A DNA stretch of 64,000 nucleotides, taken from contig JAGUCH010000005.1 in the NCBI GenBank assembly GCA_019096065.1, positions 992,001 through 1,056,000 of the forward strand. The letters run 5' to 3'. This document shows positions 1-12,395 of this stretch, one piece after another. The notes below the pieces were generated by a model. The model was not told where the DNA came from. It did no database searches and was given only the letters and a program-made list of their open reading frames with translations. Both the position numbers and the translations under genes were made by a program. Source of the stretch: Paracyclopina nana (taxonomy: Eukaryota > Arthropoda > Copepoda > Cyclopoida > Cyclopettidae). Position 1 is the first letter of the stretch. Each line of letters starts with the position of its first letter.

Positions 1-2860
1 AAAAGTTTGGAAATCTACATCTCCTTTGTGAAGAAGGAGTTTGCCTTTTTTCTGCAAAATTGAGAACATTAGGCTGTAGTAGAAGTATCCTGGAAATCCA
101 ACAACTATCAAAGGCTCATCTCAGCAGCCCATTGCAGCTAGGAGAGGAACAAAAAGCTACTACTACTACTTTCAAATGGCGAAGGGTTCTTGGGGAATAC
201 AGAGCACTTATTTAGAATTTTCAGACACAAAACCGTATTGCTCTGCTGCTCCCACCAACACCACCACTTATACAACATACTACTTTTATACTGCAATAAG
301 AAGAAGTGTGAGGAGGCAATTTTACTGCATCCTTTTCTTAAAAGACCTGACAACTTCAGGGGGCAAAATCTGCTGTACCTGCAATTGCAAAAAATGTAGT
401 AGTATTCTGTTATCCTGCATATTCTGGGTAAGGATGCAATAAAAATAGGCTATGGGAGAGGCTGCTCAATTGTGCTGCCTAATTGTATTGCATTGTAAGC
501 TCTTCGGAGGGAATTTATTATTTACTTTATACAAGGAAATGCAACATTGGTTTCCTATACAAGACAAAAGCAGTAGCCTCAATTTGGTAGGCTGACAAGA
601 GAGGAATTTGCAACCCTCCCAAATATTTAAAGCTCAAGTTCGTACTATGTATGCTATATTATCTTTATCTGAAGGAGACATATTTTCCATCTAGTTGTCC
701 AGTAGGAGCAAGAAATGGTGGACAAGTTGGTAAAAGGAGGCCATCTTCTCGTTCTAGAGACTGATCCTGAAAAAACGACCCTACTTTTTTCATTTATATA
801 GTATCATCATGGCCTAAATAGTCTAAAGCTTTCCAAAATTGCATTCTTTGGCTTTTGATTTGTTTCTAAAAAAACTTGTTAAAATGAAAAAAGGACACAT
901 TCACAAATTGGAGATGCCTCAAAAGAAAGCCAAAAAGTATCAATCTTAATTACATGACATGAAAATTAATTTTCGAAAAAATAACTTTGATGAAATTCAA
1001 TTTTTTGCGGGGCAGACTCTGGTGTATTCCATGTATTGGCAGAGTTCAGTAGGCATTTCTATGAGTCAGCCATGTGTGCAGCCAGTGCCACTATGAACAC
1101 AGTGAATGCCATTGACAGTTACCTGTCAACAGCAGATGATGAGAGGAGGGACAAAGTTGCTCATTTTTGGCCTGATTTGCAAACAATGCTCTGGTTGCTC
1201 CTCCGCAAACAGATTTGACCTCTCCTTCCTCTTGATGTCAGAAAAGTCAATTTTCTGCACCAACAAATATCCAAGATAACTTCTAAAAAGGGACTTTTGA
1301 CGACGACGACTACGACAAAACTGGACGGAAAACTTTTTCCCAGCCAGCAGTAGCAGCAGCCACTCAAAGGCATAGAAGAGTGCATCACAGTTTTCTTTGT
1401 AATTATAAATCAAGTTTGGCAGAAAAGGAGAAAGTTGAGCAGGGAGAAAGGGGAAAAAAGGACGACTGCTGCTGATAACCTTTCACTTTTTTCTGAGTAA
1501 AGATAGCATGAAAAAAGCCAAAATACATTTTCAGCCCACTCTAAAGAAAGCCCTGCTCACCTGCTACAAATAAGACAAATTCAATCAAACGGCTTATTCG
1601 TTTTTGTCAAAATTGGCACAATTGAGCACAACAAACCAATTTATTCAAGCCAATTTCAGTCAGCAGTTTCAAAATATTTCGGCCAAAAAGTGCCAAAAAA
1701 AAGGCATTCCAATTTTTCAGCCTTATTACTATGCAGCTGAACAAAGCCATGAATTTCCAGCTAGAAATTGAAAGCAGTTGAAGATTTGGCTGTTTTCCTA
1801 ACTGCTAATTCCCACATATCCTGGAATGGCTTGTCATAATAATAAACCAAAGCTCTGGTTTATGATTGCATAAAGGACATGAATTCAAACTGGGGCTCTT
1901 CTCGGTAGAAGCTTTGAATTGGGATCTCTGATCTGACTTTGTAGGCATCTTATCTTAGCTTTGGGCTATGTGCGGTATGCACACAGCATGCCAATCACCA
2001 TTTACCTCCTTTTCTCGTGTTTCAAAGGGTGTTCAAGCACGTGGCCTTTTCCGCGACCTTTCTCGTCAATGCAAAATGGACAGCAAAAATCACAAGTTCA
2101 CCAAATACAGCTGTGTATTTGTGGGAGCCTCCATCAACTGGGGCTTAATTTCCGCAGACATGTATAACAAAGTTTCCAAACTTATTTCGCCATATTGATC
2201 TGCGAAAAACGAAAGCTTCCCCCCTAAACTATGCATAGAAATACATTGTGACAGATTGGAGATGGAAGCTGTTGTCAAAGAAAATAACCATTTCGGCTTA
2301 TCTACCATAGAGAACCTGGCAACTTTTGAAATTCGAGCTAGCTTTAGGTGTAGTTTTTTCCCCAAGAAAATGGACACTTTTGGTTGTAATACAACAACTT
2401 CATTTCGAGAGATCCTTATTTGATAGTAATTTTGCACATTCTGAAAGCAGGATGCTTCAAAGTTGGCCCAGTGTGAAAAGTTCATTTTCCTGCTTGTGCT
2501 ATTTTACATCAAAGTGTGCGTGTAAACAAGGCTGGTGATTTAGTGCAGATAGAAGTAAGCAATCATTTTTAATTAGGATGACACATGAAGTAAGTAACGG
2601 ATATGCTACTATGGAATCAGAAGCAGCAAGGAACGCGAGAAAGCATTTTTCCAGCTTTGATGATGCTAAAGGAAACTTTTACTACAACCCTAGCTCTAAT
2701 ATAGAGCTGGCCTTTGATCAGCAACTCATTTCCAAATCTTCACTCGCCCCTCATTCTCGAAATAAAAGGAAGCAGGAGCAACAACAGCAACAGCAGTGGT
2801 GTGAAAAAAGGGCCCTGTTCACCTGCTACATAAAATAAGATAGCTTTTCTATTTTGGTGG
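1..2860. other. Intergenic or intronic DNA, no gene recognised
   Basis: AT-rich sequence with frequent stops on both strands. The longest open frame is 131 codons on the minus strand (2090-2485). It has no recognisable domain and no splice or promoter context, so I do not call it a gene. I see no RNA gene or transposon end here. Confidence 0.5.
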
Positions 2861-2863
2861 AAA

Positions 2864-5372
2864 ACAGCAAATTCAAGCAAGTCGCAATTGACTATTTCAC
2901 ATTTATTTTTGGACCTAAATTGGCCTTACTGTGAGTCACCAGATAATCATAACGCACTTTCAAGCAAATTTTTATTTTTATTTTTTATTTATTTTATGTT
3001 CAAGTTGCTTATCTTAAAGTTAAAAAATTGTTATGAGGCAACAGAGTTTTGCTATCAAACCACTTAAGAAGGGCACCTCAACTAGTTGAACCAGGAATCG
3101 AGTTAACAAATTTAGGGCAAAATTCCGAAAAACTTTGATCATTTCAGCTGTTTCTTATAAGTTATAACTATGCAATTTTTGAGTTGGTTCAAATGAATTC
3201 GTGTGATACATATTGATTCAGAAGCAACCAGTTTGGCAATGAATTGGAAATAAACTTTTCAATAGTCTTAAAATTGACCCGTTTTTTTCAGCAGAAGTTG
3301 AATTATGTGTTTGTCATAAGACAATTTTTCTCATTTCCGAAAGGCGTTCGGCTCGCATTATCGCAAGGAATTTGAACGTTATATAAGCCTAAGTGATCAA
3401 CTGGTCCGCATTTTGGCCAACTTTTCCACAAGAACAGTAAATTCAAGCAAGTTTCAGCTTATGTTCTTAAATTGGCCCAAGGGTGTTGCAGCAATTAAGA
3501 TAATTATTAGTTCAAGCTACTAAGTTATTTTTTTTACATCTAGGTAAAAAGTCGTCAATATGCATTTTTTTAACATCACAAGAGCCTTAAAGGACCTGTT
3601 CACATTGACATCACTATTCAGGCGAAAAAATTTCAAACCCATAATTTTAAGCTATTCACAGCCCCAGAGACTTAAAGCCTTGTTAGGCTGAGTTTTGCTC
3701 AAAACAGCAAGTTCAATCAAGTCTCAATTGATTTTTCCACATTTTGTTGCTACACAAGTTGGCCTAACATTGTTGCAACATACAATCATATCGTACATTC
3801 AAGCAAATTTATCATATTCGTCAGATCAACATTCAGGCAAACTATCAAACCATAATATAAAGCTTTTTACAGCCCTAGAGACTTATGCTTTGTTTGGATG
3901 AATCTTGCTCAAAACAGGAAATTTTGAGCATGTCTCAGTTGATTTTTCCACCTTTTGTTTTTACCCAAATTGGCCTAACTGTGTCACAACGTATAATCCT
4001 GTCGTATGTCCGAGCAATTTGCACTATTTTATTCGAAGTTTGCCAAAAAACAGCAGATTCAAGCCCAGTTCAGCCAATGCTTTCAGCATTTTCTGACCAC
4101 TATCAGCCAAGATGCATTGCAACAGACGATCCTATCATACGTTCAAGCAACTTTAACATATTCATCACTTCAACAATCAGGCAAAGTATCAAACCGCTAA
4201 TATTAAGCTATTCATAGCCCTAGAGTCTAATAGGACCTGTTTGCATGGTTCACAATTTGCTGCATTTTTGCCCCCAAGTTTGCTTAAAAACAGCAGATTC
4301 AAGCCAAGTTCAGCCAATGTTTTCAACATTTCCTGACCACTTTCGGCCTAGATGCGTCGCGACAGACAATCCTATCGTACGTTCAAGCAAATTTAGCATA
4401 TTTGTCACATCTACATTCGGGCAAAATATCAAACCTCTAATATTAAGCTACTTGTAGCCCTAGAGTCTAATAGGACCTATTTACTTGGTCTGCATTTGCA
4501 CTATTTTTGTCGAAGTTTGCTGAAAAACAGCAGATTCAAGTCAAGTTCAGCCAATGTTTTCAACATTTTCTGACCACTTTCGGCCTAGATGCGTCGCAAC
4601 AGGCAATCCGATCGTTCGTTCAAGCAACTTTAACATATTTGTCACAACAACAATCAGGCAAAGTATCAAACTGCTAATATTAAGCTATTCATAGCCCTAG
4701 AGTATAATAGAGCCTAGCTGTATACTAGGTCCACAATTAGCACTATTTTTGTTGAAGTTAGCTAAAAAACAGCAGATTCAAGCCCAGTTCAAACAATGTT
4801 TTCTGACCACTTTCGGCCTAGATGCGTCGCAACTGACAATCCTATCGTATATTCAAGCAACTTTATCTTATTTGTCACATCAACAATCAGGCAAAATATC
4901 AAACCAATATCATTAAGCTATTCACAGCCCTATAGCCAAATAGGACCATGTATTTTTGTCAAAGTTTGCTTAAAAACAGCTGATTCAAGCCAGGTTCAAC
5001 CAATGTTTTCAACATTTTCTGACCACTTTCGGCCTAGATGCGTCGCGACAGACAATCCTATCGTACGTTCAAGCAACTTTATCATATTTGTCACATCAAC
5101 ATTCGGACAAAATATCAAACCACAAATATTAAGCTATTCATTGCGCCCTAGAGTCTAATAGGACCTATTTACTTGGTCTGCAATTTGCACTATTTTTGTC
5201 AAAGTTTGCTTAAAAACAGCAGATTCAAGCCAGGTTCAACCAATGTTTTCAACATTTTCTGACCACTTTCGGCCTAGATGCGTCGCGACAGACAATCCTA
5301 TCGTACGTTCAAGCAACATTATCATATTTGTCCCATCTACATTTTGCTCAACTATCGAACCATACAAAGCAC
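2864..5372. repeat. ~240-bp tandem satellite array
   Basis: The marker AGCAGATTCAAGC recurs at 4052, 4292, 4529, 4771, 4978 (one base changed) and 5218. Spacing is 237-242 bp, with one unit shortened to 207 bp. Each unit also carries CTGACCACTTTCGGCCTAGATG and a TAATATTAAGCTATTCATAGCCCTAGAG block. More diverged units begin near 2864, 3433, 3703 and 3911, so the array decays towards its left edge and is best conserved next to the exon at 5393. Short open frames inside it (up to 120 codons) come from the repeat and are not genes. Confidence 0.85.
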
Positions 5373-5392
5373 AGCCTTCAAAGTCCGCTTAC

Positions 5393-5611
5393 CGGCTGGT
5401 GGTAGTAGACGGTGCCGTTTTGAGCAACCTGTGCATGCACCCCTGGCGGGGCGGCGGTGGCCGTGGGCGGGGGCGCATGCACCCCACCCTGATGGGGCAT
5501 GAAGAAGGCAGCGTTGGTCCCCCACAGCTTGAAGCCGTAATTGGGCGGTTGCACTCCTCCAAAAAGGTGTGGGCGGGGTTCAAACTCCAGAATGTATAGC
5601 GTGTGACCGGC
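5393..5611 (-). CDS. Internal exon of an unidentified gene
   Basis: This is a 219-bp, GC-rich open segment of 73 codons with phase 0 at both ends. It is bounded by an acceptor (…GGCTCAG) at 5612 and a donor (CCG|GTAAGC) at 5392. It reads AGHTLYILEFEPRPHLFGG, continues with a motif YGFKLWGTNAAFF, then a Pro/Ala/His-rich stretch, and ends NGTVYYHQP. Composition differs sharply from the AT-rich surroundings, which argues for coding constraint. I do not recognise the family. Partner exons are not evident: the next exon to the left would lie beyond or within the satellite, and the exon at 9133-9322, which ends in phase 0, could be upstream in the same gene. No start or stop codon is claimed. Confidence 0.6.
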
Positions 5612-8600
5612 CTGAGCCGTGGCAGCAGCGAAAATAATACAACTTTTTGCAAATACGATGATGATATGTCTGGCTTGTCCAGCGGAGGCTCGACGACTGA
5701 CGACTCACAGTGCAAGATACGACTGACATCCAACTTTTCCGAAGTGAAGCGCGCGTGCTTTCTTCGCCTTCTCGCACAGTGGCCCCAGCAGCAGCTTTCT
5801 GCACCCATTTTTTACTACCGGCCTTTCACGAGGCCAGAGGCCGCTTGCTAAATGTCATCTGGTTTGCAACCAATTTACAGGTTCAATTAGAAGGAGACAC
5901 TCCCAAGGGACGATACTGCTGCTGCTGCTGCTGTCTGCAATATGCTACTACATATTGTGGTTTGAAAGCAGGACGTGCATGTATAATGCTGCATTTGTGG
6001 CATTTGCCGGATAACTTTAATGGTACATATATATTTATACGGGCAGGAAGAAGATTAATGCACAAATTGGGAAAGCAATATCATGCGTGAAAACACCCCT
6101 TATTTGCGAAGAACCGGACAAGGGGAATTGAAATTAATGCTAAATCGGTGCACTTTTTCGGCGCAAGAAAAAGCTACGACACACGAAGAAGAAATGCATT
6201 CCCAAGCAGAATACATCTTACTTCTGTGTAATCATAAAACCTTGTAAGCTGTAATGGCCGCTTTAGCGTCTGTAAAAGAGCAGCAGACGAATAAATTATA
6301 ATTGTTGGAAAAAGCCTAATCAGTGTAGCACCATCTACTGAATTTTGGGTCAACTTAAGTGCGTGGGTGTGGGCACTAAATGCTTTGCTTTTTTATATGC
6401 GACCCGTTCAAAGTAAATTGCATTCCTATCATTTTAAGGGCCAAATAATTTGTCTGCTCGCAGAGCTTTTTTAACAGATACTCCTTTGCCACTTTTCGTA
6501 TTAATAAGGCCGCTGTCAGGGGCCTGCTTTACACTTTATTTTTCATAATACAAGTAGAAGTTATGGAAATTGGCTGCTCGCTCACTTCAGAGCCTGGGAG
6601 GACAGGGAAAAAGCAAAACACGACCAAGGAAGTGCAATAATGCATTAAACGAATTTATGGCGGCAAAAAATGCATTTGAAATCCCTGTATGGCAATACAG
6701 CCGCAAAATCTCGCCAAATTGTGCAATTGAAGCCCACCCCAAAAACTTTTTACTTTTACCTTGATTTTGGGAGTCCTTTTTTTTAAAAGCGAAGAAGAAG
6801 AATAGTGCACTGTTGAAAAATATGGACCGGATGAGTTTAGCCTCAATTGGATGATTTACGTCCTCCTCTATTTGCTTGAGCGCGCAATTTCGCCATCACA
6901 AAAGCAAAAGAAGGCTTTGCTATTCATGAATTAAAAGGTCAAAACACACAGTGGTGACTTGCAAAAGCAGCAGCTTTCTTAGAAGCAACAAGCATGTTGA
7001 CGCATACTGTAGTACTGTAACCCCTGCTACTACTACTACTGCTTCTAGAATACAGCTGTAAAAGAAGATATGTGTGTGTGTGTGCTGCTGCTACTGCAGC
7101 AGCTATGTAGCACTAAACTAAAGCTGAACAAAGATAAACAAGAACTTTCAGAGGAGCTACTTCTATGTTGTAGTGGTGCTGGTGCTGATGCTGGCCTTCA
7201 ATGAGCAGCAGTGAGATCTTGAACTGATGCTGCTGGCTGCGAGCTGCACTGCATGCACCTGACAGTTCCAAAGAGAAAACAGAGCACGTAATTATTTTAA
7301 AATAATCATTTCCAGACTTGAAAGTTGGCGCTTTTAAGGTAGTTTAGAGTATTTTTGATTTGAGTGAAAAGGCCGAAATTGAACTAAAAGTCACAATATA
7401 ATGAAATCAGAGTAGAATTGATTATAAGAAATATATAATTAGACCTTTTTAAGTTTGCAGTTTGAAATGTATTGTCTAGATTTGGCTTTTTGAAGGAGGA
7501 TGACAGCTGTTTGTTTTGGTTTTGGCCAACCACGTGGCGCAAGCACAAAAGTAAACAAACAGCTGCCTTTCCAAGTAATTCATCAGCTAGCTCAACTTAA
7601 GCAAGCTAAAATTTGCTTACACCACGATTGGGTCCCTTAGCCTGTTCAAGCCCTAAAAACCGACACCTGACCGAAAATCCCTAATTTGTGAGTGTGTGTG
7701 TGCCACCACTTTTGTAATGAAACTTCTATTGCAGCGTCGGGGGATGTTAAGTCTTCCATGAAAAGCCTATTAGAGCTGCGGGATTTGAGTAAACTTTTTA
7801 AGCTACACGAAAAGCAACTTTATGAAGAAATTTCTCGTAGAGCTCGTCTCGTTCCTAAATTGCACTCGATTTTAGGCAGTGCATAAACTTAGCACCCGCC
7901 ACCGCGCCTCATTACTGCTATAAGCTAGGAAAGCATTCTTGGGTTTCCGCGGCTGGGCAAATCTCGCCGGTACAAAGTTGTCGAAGTTTTCTTTGAAATG
8001 ACCCCGATGAAATGTGCTGTCGAATTTGGACGAGCAAAAATGCTTTCCAACTCACCAACTTTCCACCACACACGCACAATCAATCAACAATGCCAAACTT
8101 CTTTCCTGATTTGCCGCGCTACTACTTTTCGCTAAAAAACGCATTAAAAAAAGGGCTTTCACTTTCAGCGTTTGCTTGTCTTTATCGCCAATTACACCTT
8201 TGAACTTCACACGCCGAAGACATAAAATGGGATTGTGCTTTACTGCCCATCGAGCGCATTCTCCCAAGGGCTTAACTTTGGAGGAGAGAAAAATTTCCAG
8301 GGATTTTTCTTAGCACAAAAAGGGTTAGAAAGCCCGGCAGATCAACTTATCGATACTAAAGAACACTTCATTCTTATCTGGTTGTTGGCCAAAAGCTAGG
8401 GGAGAAGTGGAAAAAGCTTAAAAAATATTGACCCGAATTTCCCTGATGAGTCTCTCCCTTTTTCATGCCAATTTGGCGGATAGTTAGGCTCTTTCAATGA
8501 CTTGTGCGCTGGGAATGTAAAAACTTTGCGAGGAGAGAAGCTCAACCCCAAAAACAACAACAACAACTACTACTACAACTGCAAGAAGAACTGGTAGGAG

Positions 8601-8850
8601 TCGTAAGAGTAATTCAATTTCACTACTCCTACTACAACTTGGTCGACTACTATCAACTAAGAAAGACCCCAATCAAGAAGTCTATTGACATATACAGCAA
8701 GAGCCGAGATTTCCCCGCGTCATTTCAACAAGCCATCGCGGGCCCATTTTCGCTATGTAGATTAGTAATTCGAGCGGAGCGACACTTCCGAAGGAGCCCT
8801 AAGTCCCTCAAACAGTCTTGGGCAACTTGAGTAGATCCAAAATGAATAAA
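5612..8850. other. Non-coding stretch with microsatellites
   Basis: I see no convincing complete gene. The stretch carries CTG runs near 5920, TACTAC/CTGCTG runs near 7020-7200 and a TG run near 7070. A candidate short exon at 7735-7886 is listed separately. Confidence 0.45.
7735..7886 (+). CDS. Possible short terminal exon, unknown protein
   Basis: An acceptor-like TTCTATTGCAG precedes an open frame that ends at TAA (7884-7886). From the only in-frame ATG (7758) it encodes 42 residues rich in Leu, Lys and Arg, containing LLELRDLSKLFKLHEKQLYE, a likely amphipathic helix. A donor-like GTGAGTG lies only about 50 bases upstream, so the ATG could be the start after a non-coding first exon. Alternatively this is the last exon of a gene whose other exons I cannot see. 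No family is recognised. Confidence 0.25.
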
Positions 8851-8852
8851 AA

Positions 8853-8973
8853 GGATTGGCCGGGACTCGAACTCGGCACCTCAATCAGAGAACTCCATTA
8901 TTCTGCCCGCTCGAATAATCCGAGACGGTATTGCCTAGCTCCGCCGCCTCGGACACCCAAGTTGCAACAATCC
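8853..8973 (-). repeat. tRNA-derived SINE-like or tRNA-like relic
   Basis: On the minus strand the sequence ends with GCCGAGTTCGAGTCCCGGC, which matches the T-arm (pol III B box) of a tRNA. About 50-80 bases upstream is an A-box-like GGCGGAGCTAGGCAATACC. The flanks GGATTG and CAATCC could pair as an acceptor stem. No ordinary anticodon arm folds and the body is too long for a normal tRNA, so a SINE head or decayed tRNA is more likely. A related segment (ATCCGAGTCGGTTAAGCATCACC…GGACACCTAA) occurs near 15,090. Confidence 0.4.
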
Positions 8974-9132
8974 AATAGTACCGTTCAATTTTTGATATGA
9001 GGTTTTTCCACCTTTTTTCCCCCAATGTGCGTTGTTCCAGCCGGCAGAACGAGTGAGAAATTAGAAACGCTTACCTGCAAATGAAGGGGAAAAGTTGAAA
9101 GTTTGGAAAGGTGGTGAAAAAAGTGTAATTAC

Positions 9133-9322
9133 CCAAATGTCCTGTTGAAGCGTGTCCCAATCCTGCTCGACGTCTGCTCGCAAAAGGAGCAATTTCAGAA
9201 GGCAAATTTCGTATTCTTCGGGATGAAATTCACGCACTTTTACGATAGCCCGTGGGCTCCATTTGAGTGGGCCGAAATGCACAGAAAGGCCCATGATCAC
9301 GGCTAAATATTCTACTTCTTCG
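9133..9322 (-). CDS. Possible internal exon, unidentified (weak nuclear-receptor LBD resemblance)
   Basis: The open frame is bounded on its 3' side by a good donor (ATTTGG|GTAATT) in phase 0; the acceptor chosen (GTGGAAAG at 9323) is uncertain. The peptide includes LAVIMGLSVHFGPLKW and then VREFHPEEYEICLLKLLLL. The second segment resembles the E-x-x-x-LK-x-hhhL pattern of helix 8 in nuclear receptor ligand-binding domains. That resemblance is weak and no DNA-binding domain is visible in the window. It may belong with the exon at 5393-5611. Confidence 0.3.
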
Positions 9323-9329
9323 CTTTCCA

Positions 9330-10810
9330 CGTCAATTAACGAAAAAAAGCGTTATCACTTAACGCAGCAGCAGAAAAAGCGAACGCGCCAGACAACTTGG
9401 CGCCAATTCGCGCTGCTGCTAGACTCACTGGCAGACGCGCGCCCAATTTAGCTGTAACTTGCGGCCCCTCGGCGCCGCGAGTCTGAACATTACCGTTACG
9501 CCAATTCTAAGGCATTTCATATATTAAATTCTTACTTTAAACAACCAAATTACTCATACTACAAATGAGTGTACACCGAGATACCTTTATTCAACCAGGT
9601 TCAACTTTAACGCGAAAATCGGCTCTCAAAAAAACGAATAGGATTTGGCTAGTTATTCGATCCGATTTTTCATTAAAAACGGGCCCGCTTTTATGCGTAC
9701 AAACTAGTTGAGCCGGCTCAGCTAATAAAACTCGTTTTCGGGAGATTGCCTCGGGCGCTGGAGGAAATAAAAGCTTTTGTGGGCAAAAAGTGTGTGTGGT
9801 TGTTGCTGTCATTCTTTCACACTCGACTCAAGGGATCGAAAGAGCTCAGAAAGCAAATCGCGGAACACACAGACACTCGCTGACGGACATCCACTCTTTA
9901 TAGGAAAAAAAGAGGCCCACTCACGAGAAATGTAATTTGCTACATATCCAGAAGAACAACAGTTGAACCAGGCTTGTGAAAAAACGTCCCCATCTGGTTG
10001 GTGGTGGTGCCTTAATTTAATTGCACCGCATAACTGCTCCCGCCGGTTCATTGCAGGTAGGTGGACAACTTTTTTGAAAGCCATTTTTCTTAGCCGCGCG
10101 AAATGAAAACATATGCCTTTTTCTAATTCATGGGTGAAGTTGCGGCCTTACGGAATTTGACCCAGGCTCTTGTAATAATGTCATTAGGAGCAGCAAAAGC
10201 TATAAAACTCGTTCGGCCATTCTAGAAAGCATTCCTGTGCGTCATAAAAAGCAGGAGAAAGGTTGCGTGATTTGTTGACTACATGTTGCGTTACGTAAGC
10301 AATGTTATTCTTAAACGTTGATTCTAACCACATAAGCCACCAAACTATCCAAAGATCAAAATTTGGGCTGATTTCAAGTCCGAAATGGTGTGACATTTAG
10401 GGTCGAATCTAATAGACTTTTAGATCGAATTAGGTTATAAGATCCAAAAATGAACGCATCGTGAATTTGCTTTAGGATTATAAAGGTATCGAAGTGTTTT
10501 ATATGCTTAGACGCAATTTGAGGCTGCCAATCTGAATCATATGAATCTTGAATCAGAGTAGTAGATTTTGATGAGAGTATCCCGTACTCAACTGAACTTT
10601 TTGTTCAGAAACTAAGGTACAGCTCAAACTTCAGCTCCGATCGGAACGAAAATTTTTGAGGTGTTCTTCTGTGCCCCATTGGAATCACAAGTTCATTTGA
10701 CAAACTAAAATATTCAGGAGAATAATCCAAGTTTGTAATCCAGAATTAAGTTAATTAAAAATTGAGTTATTTATGATTATCATGATAATTATTTAAAAAT
10801 AGCTGGTTTT
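9330..10810. other. Non-coding DNA, nothing recognised
   Basis: AT-rich with scattered stops in all frames. I see no coding exon, RNA gene or clear repeat structure. Confidence 0.45.
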
Positions 10811-10814
10811 ACAT

Positions 10815-12395
10815 TGACATTGACTTGAAGAAGGTCCTAACCCAAACTCATTACAACACTCAAAACATATACATTTTCTGAAAGCCTATGTTCTTAGGGT
10901 TCATTTGGTAGTAATTTCAAAATCCTAGCCTATGGCTTCCCATGACACAAAATTTTCAAAAACGTCTAGCACGTACACTTTATTGTTTTTGAGATTATTT
11001 ATAGCAATGACCCCCTCTGAAAAAAGAAGATCAAACTTTTTTATTTCTCCAGCAAGTCTGTAAAATGCACTCAAATTGAGCGCTCTATTGATATATAGAT
11101 CACAAAGATCATAAAGATCGTAAAGATCACTGATCTTTGTGATCTATAAATGGACATTTTTTGTTAATACTTAGATTATAGTGGTGGACGCGCTAGCAAA
11201 GTGATCTATGTATGGACATTTTCTATTTACAGAAAACAGAGATTCATATTTAGATCACAGTCAGTGTTTATGATCTGCACATTTTTTTCAAAAGTCTAGG
11301 GTAAACTAAGGCCTTGTTCACCTGCAATAATATTAACAAAATTAGGTGCGACATAATCTAATATTTGCAAATATGTGGTACTTATAAAATCATTTTTCAG
11401 ATTTTGACTTCGGAATTGGTCTTTTCCTATCAAAAGCCATCCAACACCAACATTAAAATTCTCAGTGTTTCAGTATTTCTCTCCAGTATTTTGACAAAAT
11501 AACAGCCATAATATGCAAGTGAACAGGCCCTTAATTGATTTATTTGAAAAGGCAGACTATTTCTCTGTTGGCTCTGGGATATTTTACTCATTTTATTTCA
11601 CATAGTTTGGTAAGGGAACAGGGTATTTAGCGCTCAGGTTGATGTGAGTTGCAATAAAAAAGAAAGGAACTAAAAGCCAACTAATACTGTATGAAATTGA
11701 AATTGCTCTTTGGCATTTTGTCTCCACTGTTCTGAAAGACTGAGTTTATGAAAAATATTAGTAATATTGACACCATTTTGATTTAAGACAGAATAATATT
11801 GCATTCTTCAGTCAAGTCTTGCATTTTTAAATAAATCAATGTAGCTTATCCTAGGCTAAGTAAAAAGCTGTGTAGAGTCTGCAATTAATGATCTTAAAAG
11901 GACCACTTATAGATCATTAACACTGATTGTGATCTAATTATGAATATCAGTTTTCACTAGCTAGAAAATGTCCATATATAGATAAGCTTAGCTAGCGCGT
12001 CTACCACAGTGATCTAAATATTTACAAAAAATGTCCATTTATAGATCACAAAGATCAGTGATCTTTACGATCTTTATGATCTTTGAGATCTATGTATGGA
12101 TGGAGCCCAAATTGAGATATTTGCTGCCAAACCTATTATACAAAACTAATCAAGTTGGCAGTAATCAACTTTTAGCATAGCGTTATCTCCATTTCTGTTG
12201 ATCCTAGCGATTTTACTATGAAGTAACTTTAAAAATTTTTTGTTATTGAAAGCGTTAGGCCAGGATTTTAATTTTATCACCAAAGGAACCCTTGGGACAT
12301 ACGCTTACAGAAAATATATAATTTTTGGGTGTTGTAAGTAGTTTGGGTTGAGTCCTTTGCCAAGTCATTGTGTTTAGTAAACTAAGAAATCATTA
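10815..12395. mobile_element. 1.6-kb foldback element (long inverted repeat)
   Basis: The two ends are imperfect inverted copies of each other for about 480 bases. The left arm has AACCCAAACTCATTACAACA, and the right arm, read in reverse, has AACCCAAACTACTTACAACA. The match continues through the AAGGGTTC-type block, the GATC-rich block (left 11,097-11,150; right 12,040-12,100) and GACGCGCTAGC (left 11,188). The loop (about 11,300-11,890) is AT-rich and has no open frame, so no transposase is encoded. It resembles foldback or MITE-like DNA. I cannot define a target-site duplication. Confidence 0.75.

Noticed and set aside
2090-2485. 131-codon minus-strand open frame starting with ATG
   Set aside because: No domain, signal, promoter or splice support; chance cannot be excluded in AT-rich DNA.
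5389-5808. 139-codon minus-strand frame as a whole gene
   Set aside because: Only the alternative frame bounded by splice sites at 5393-5611 looks coding; the longer frame is its shadow.
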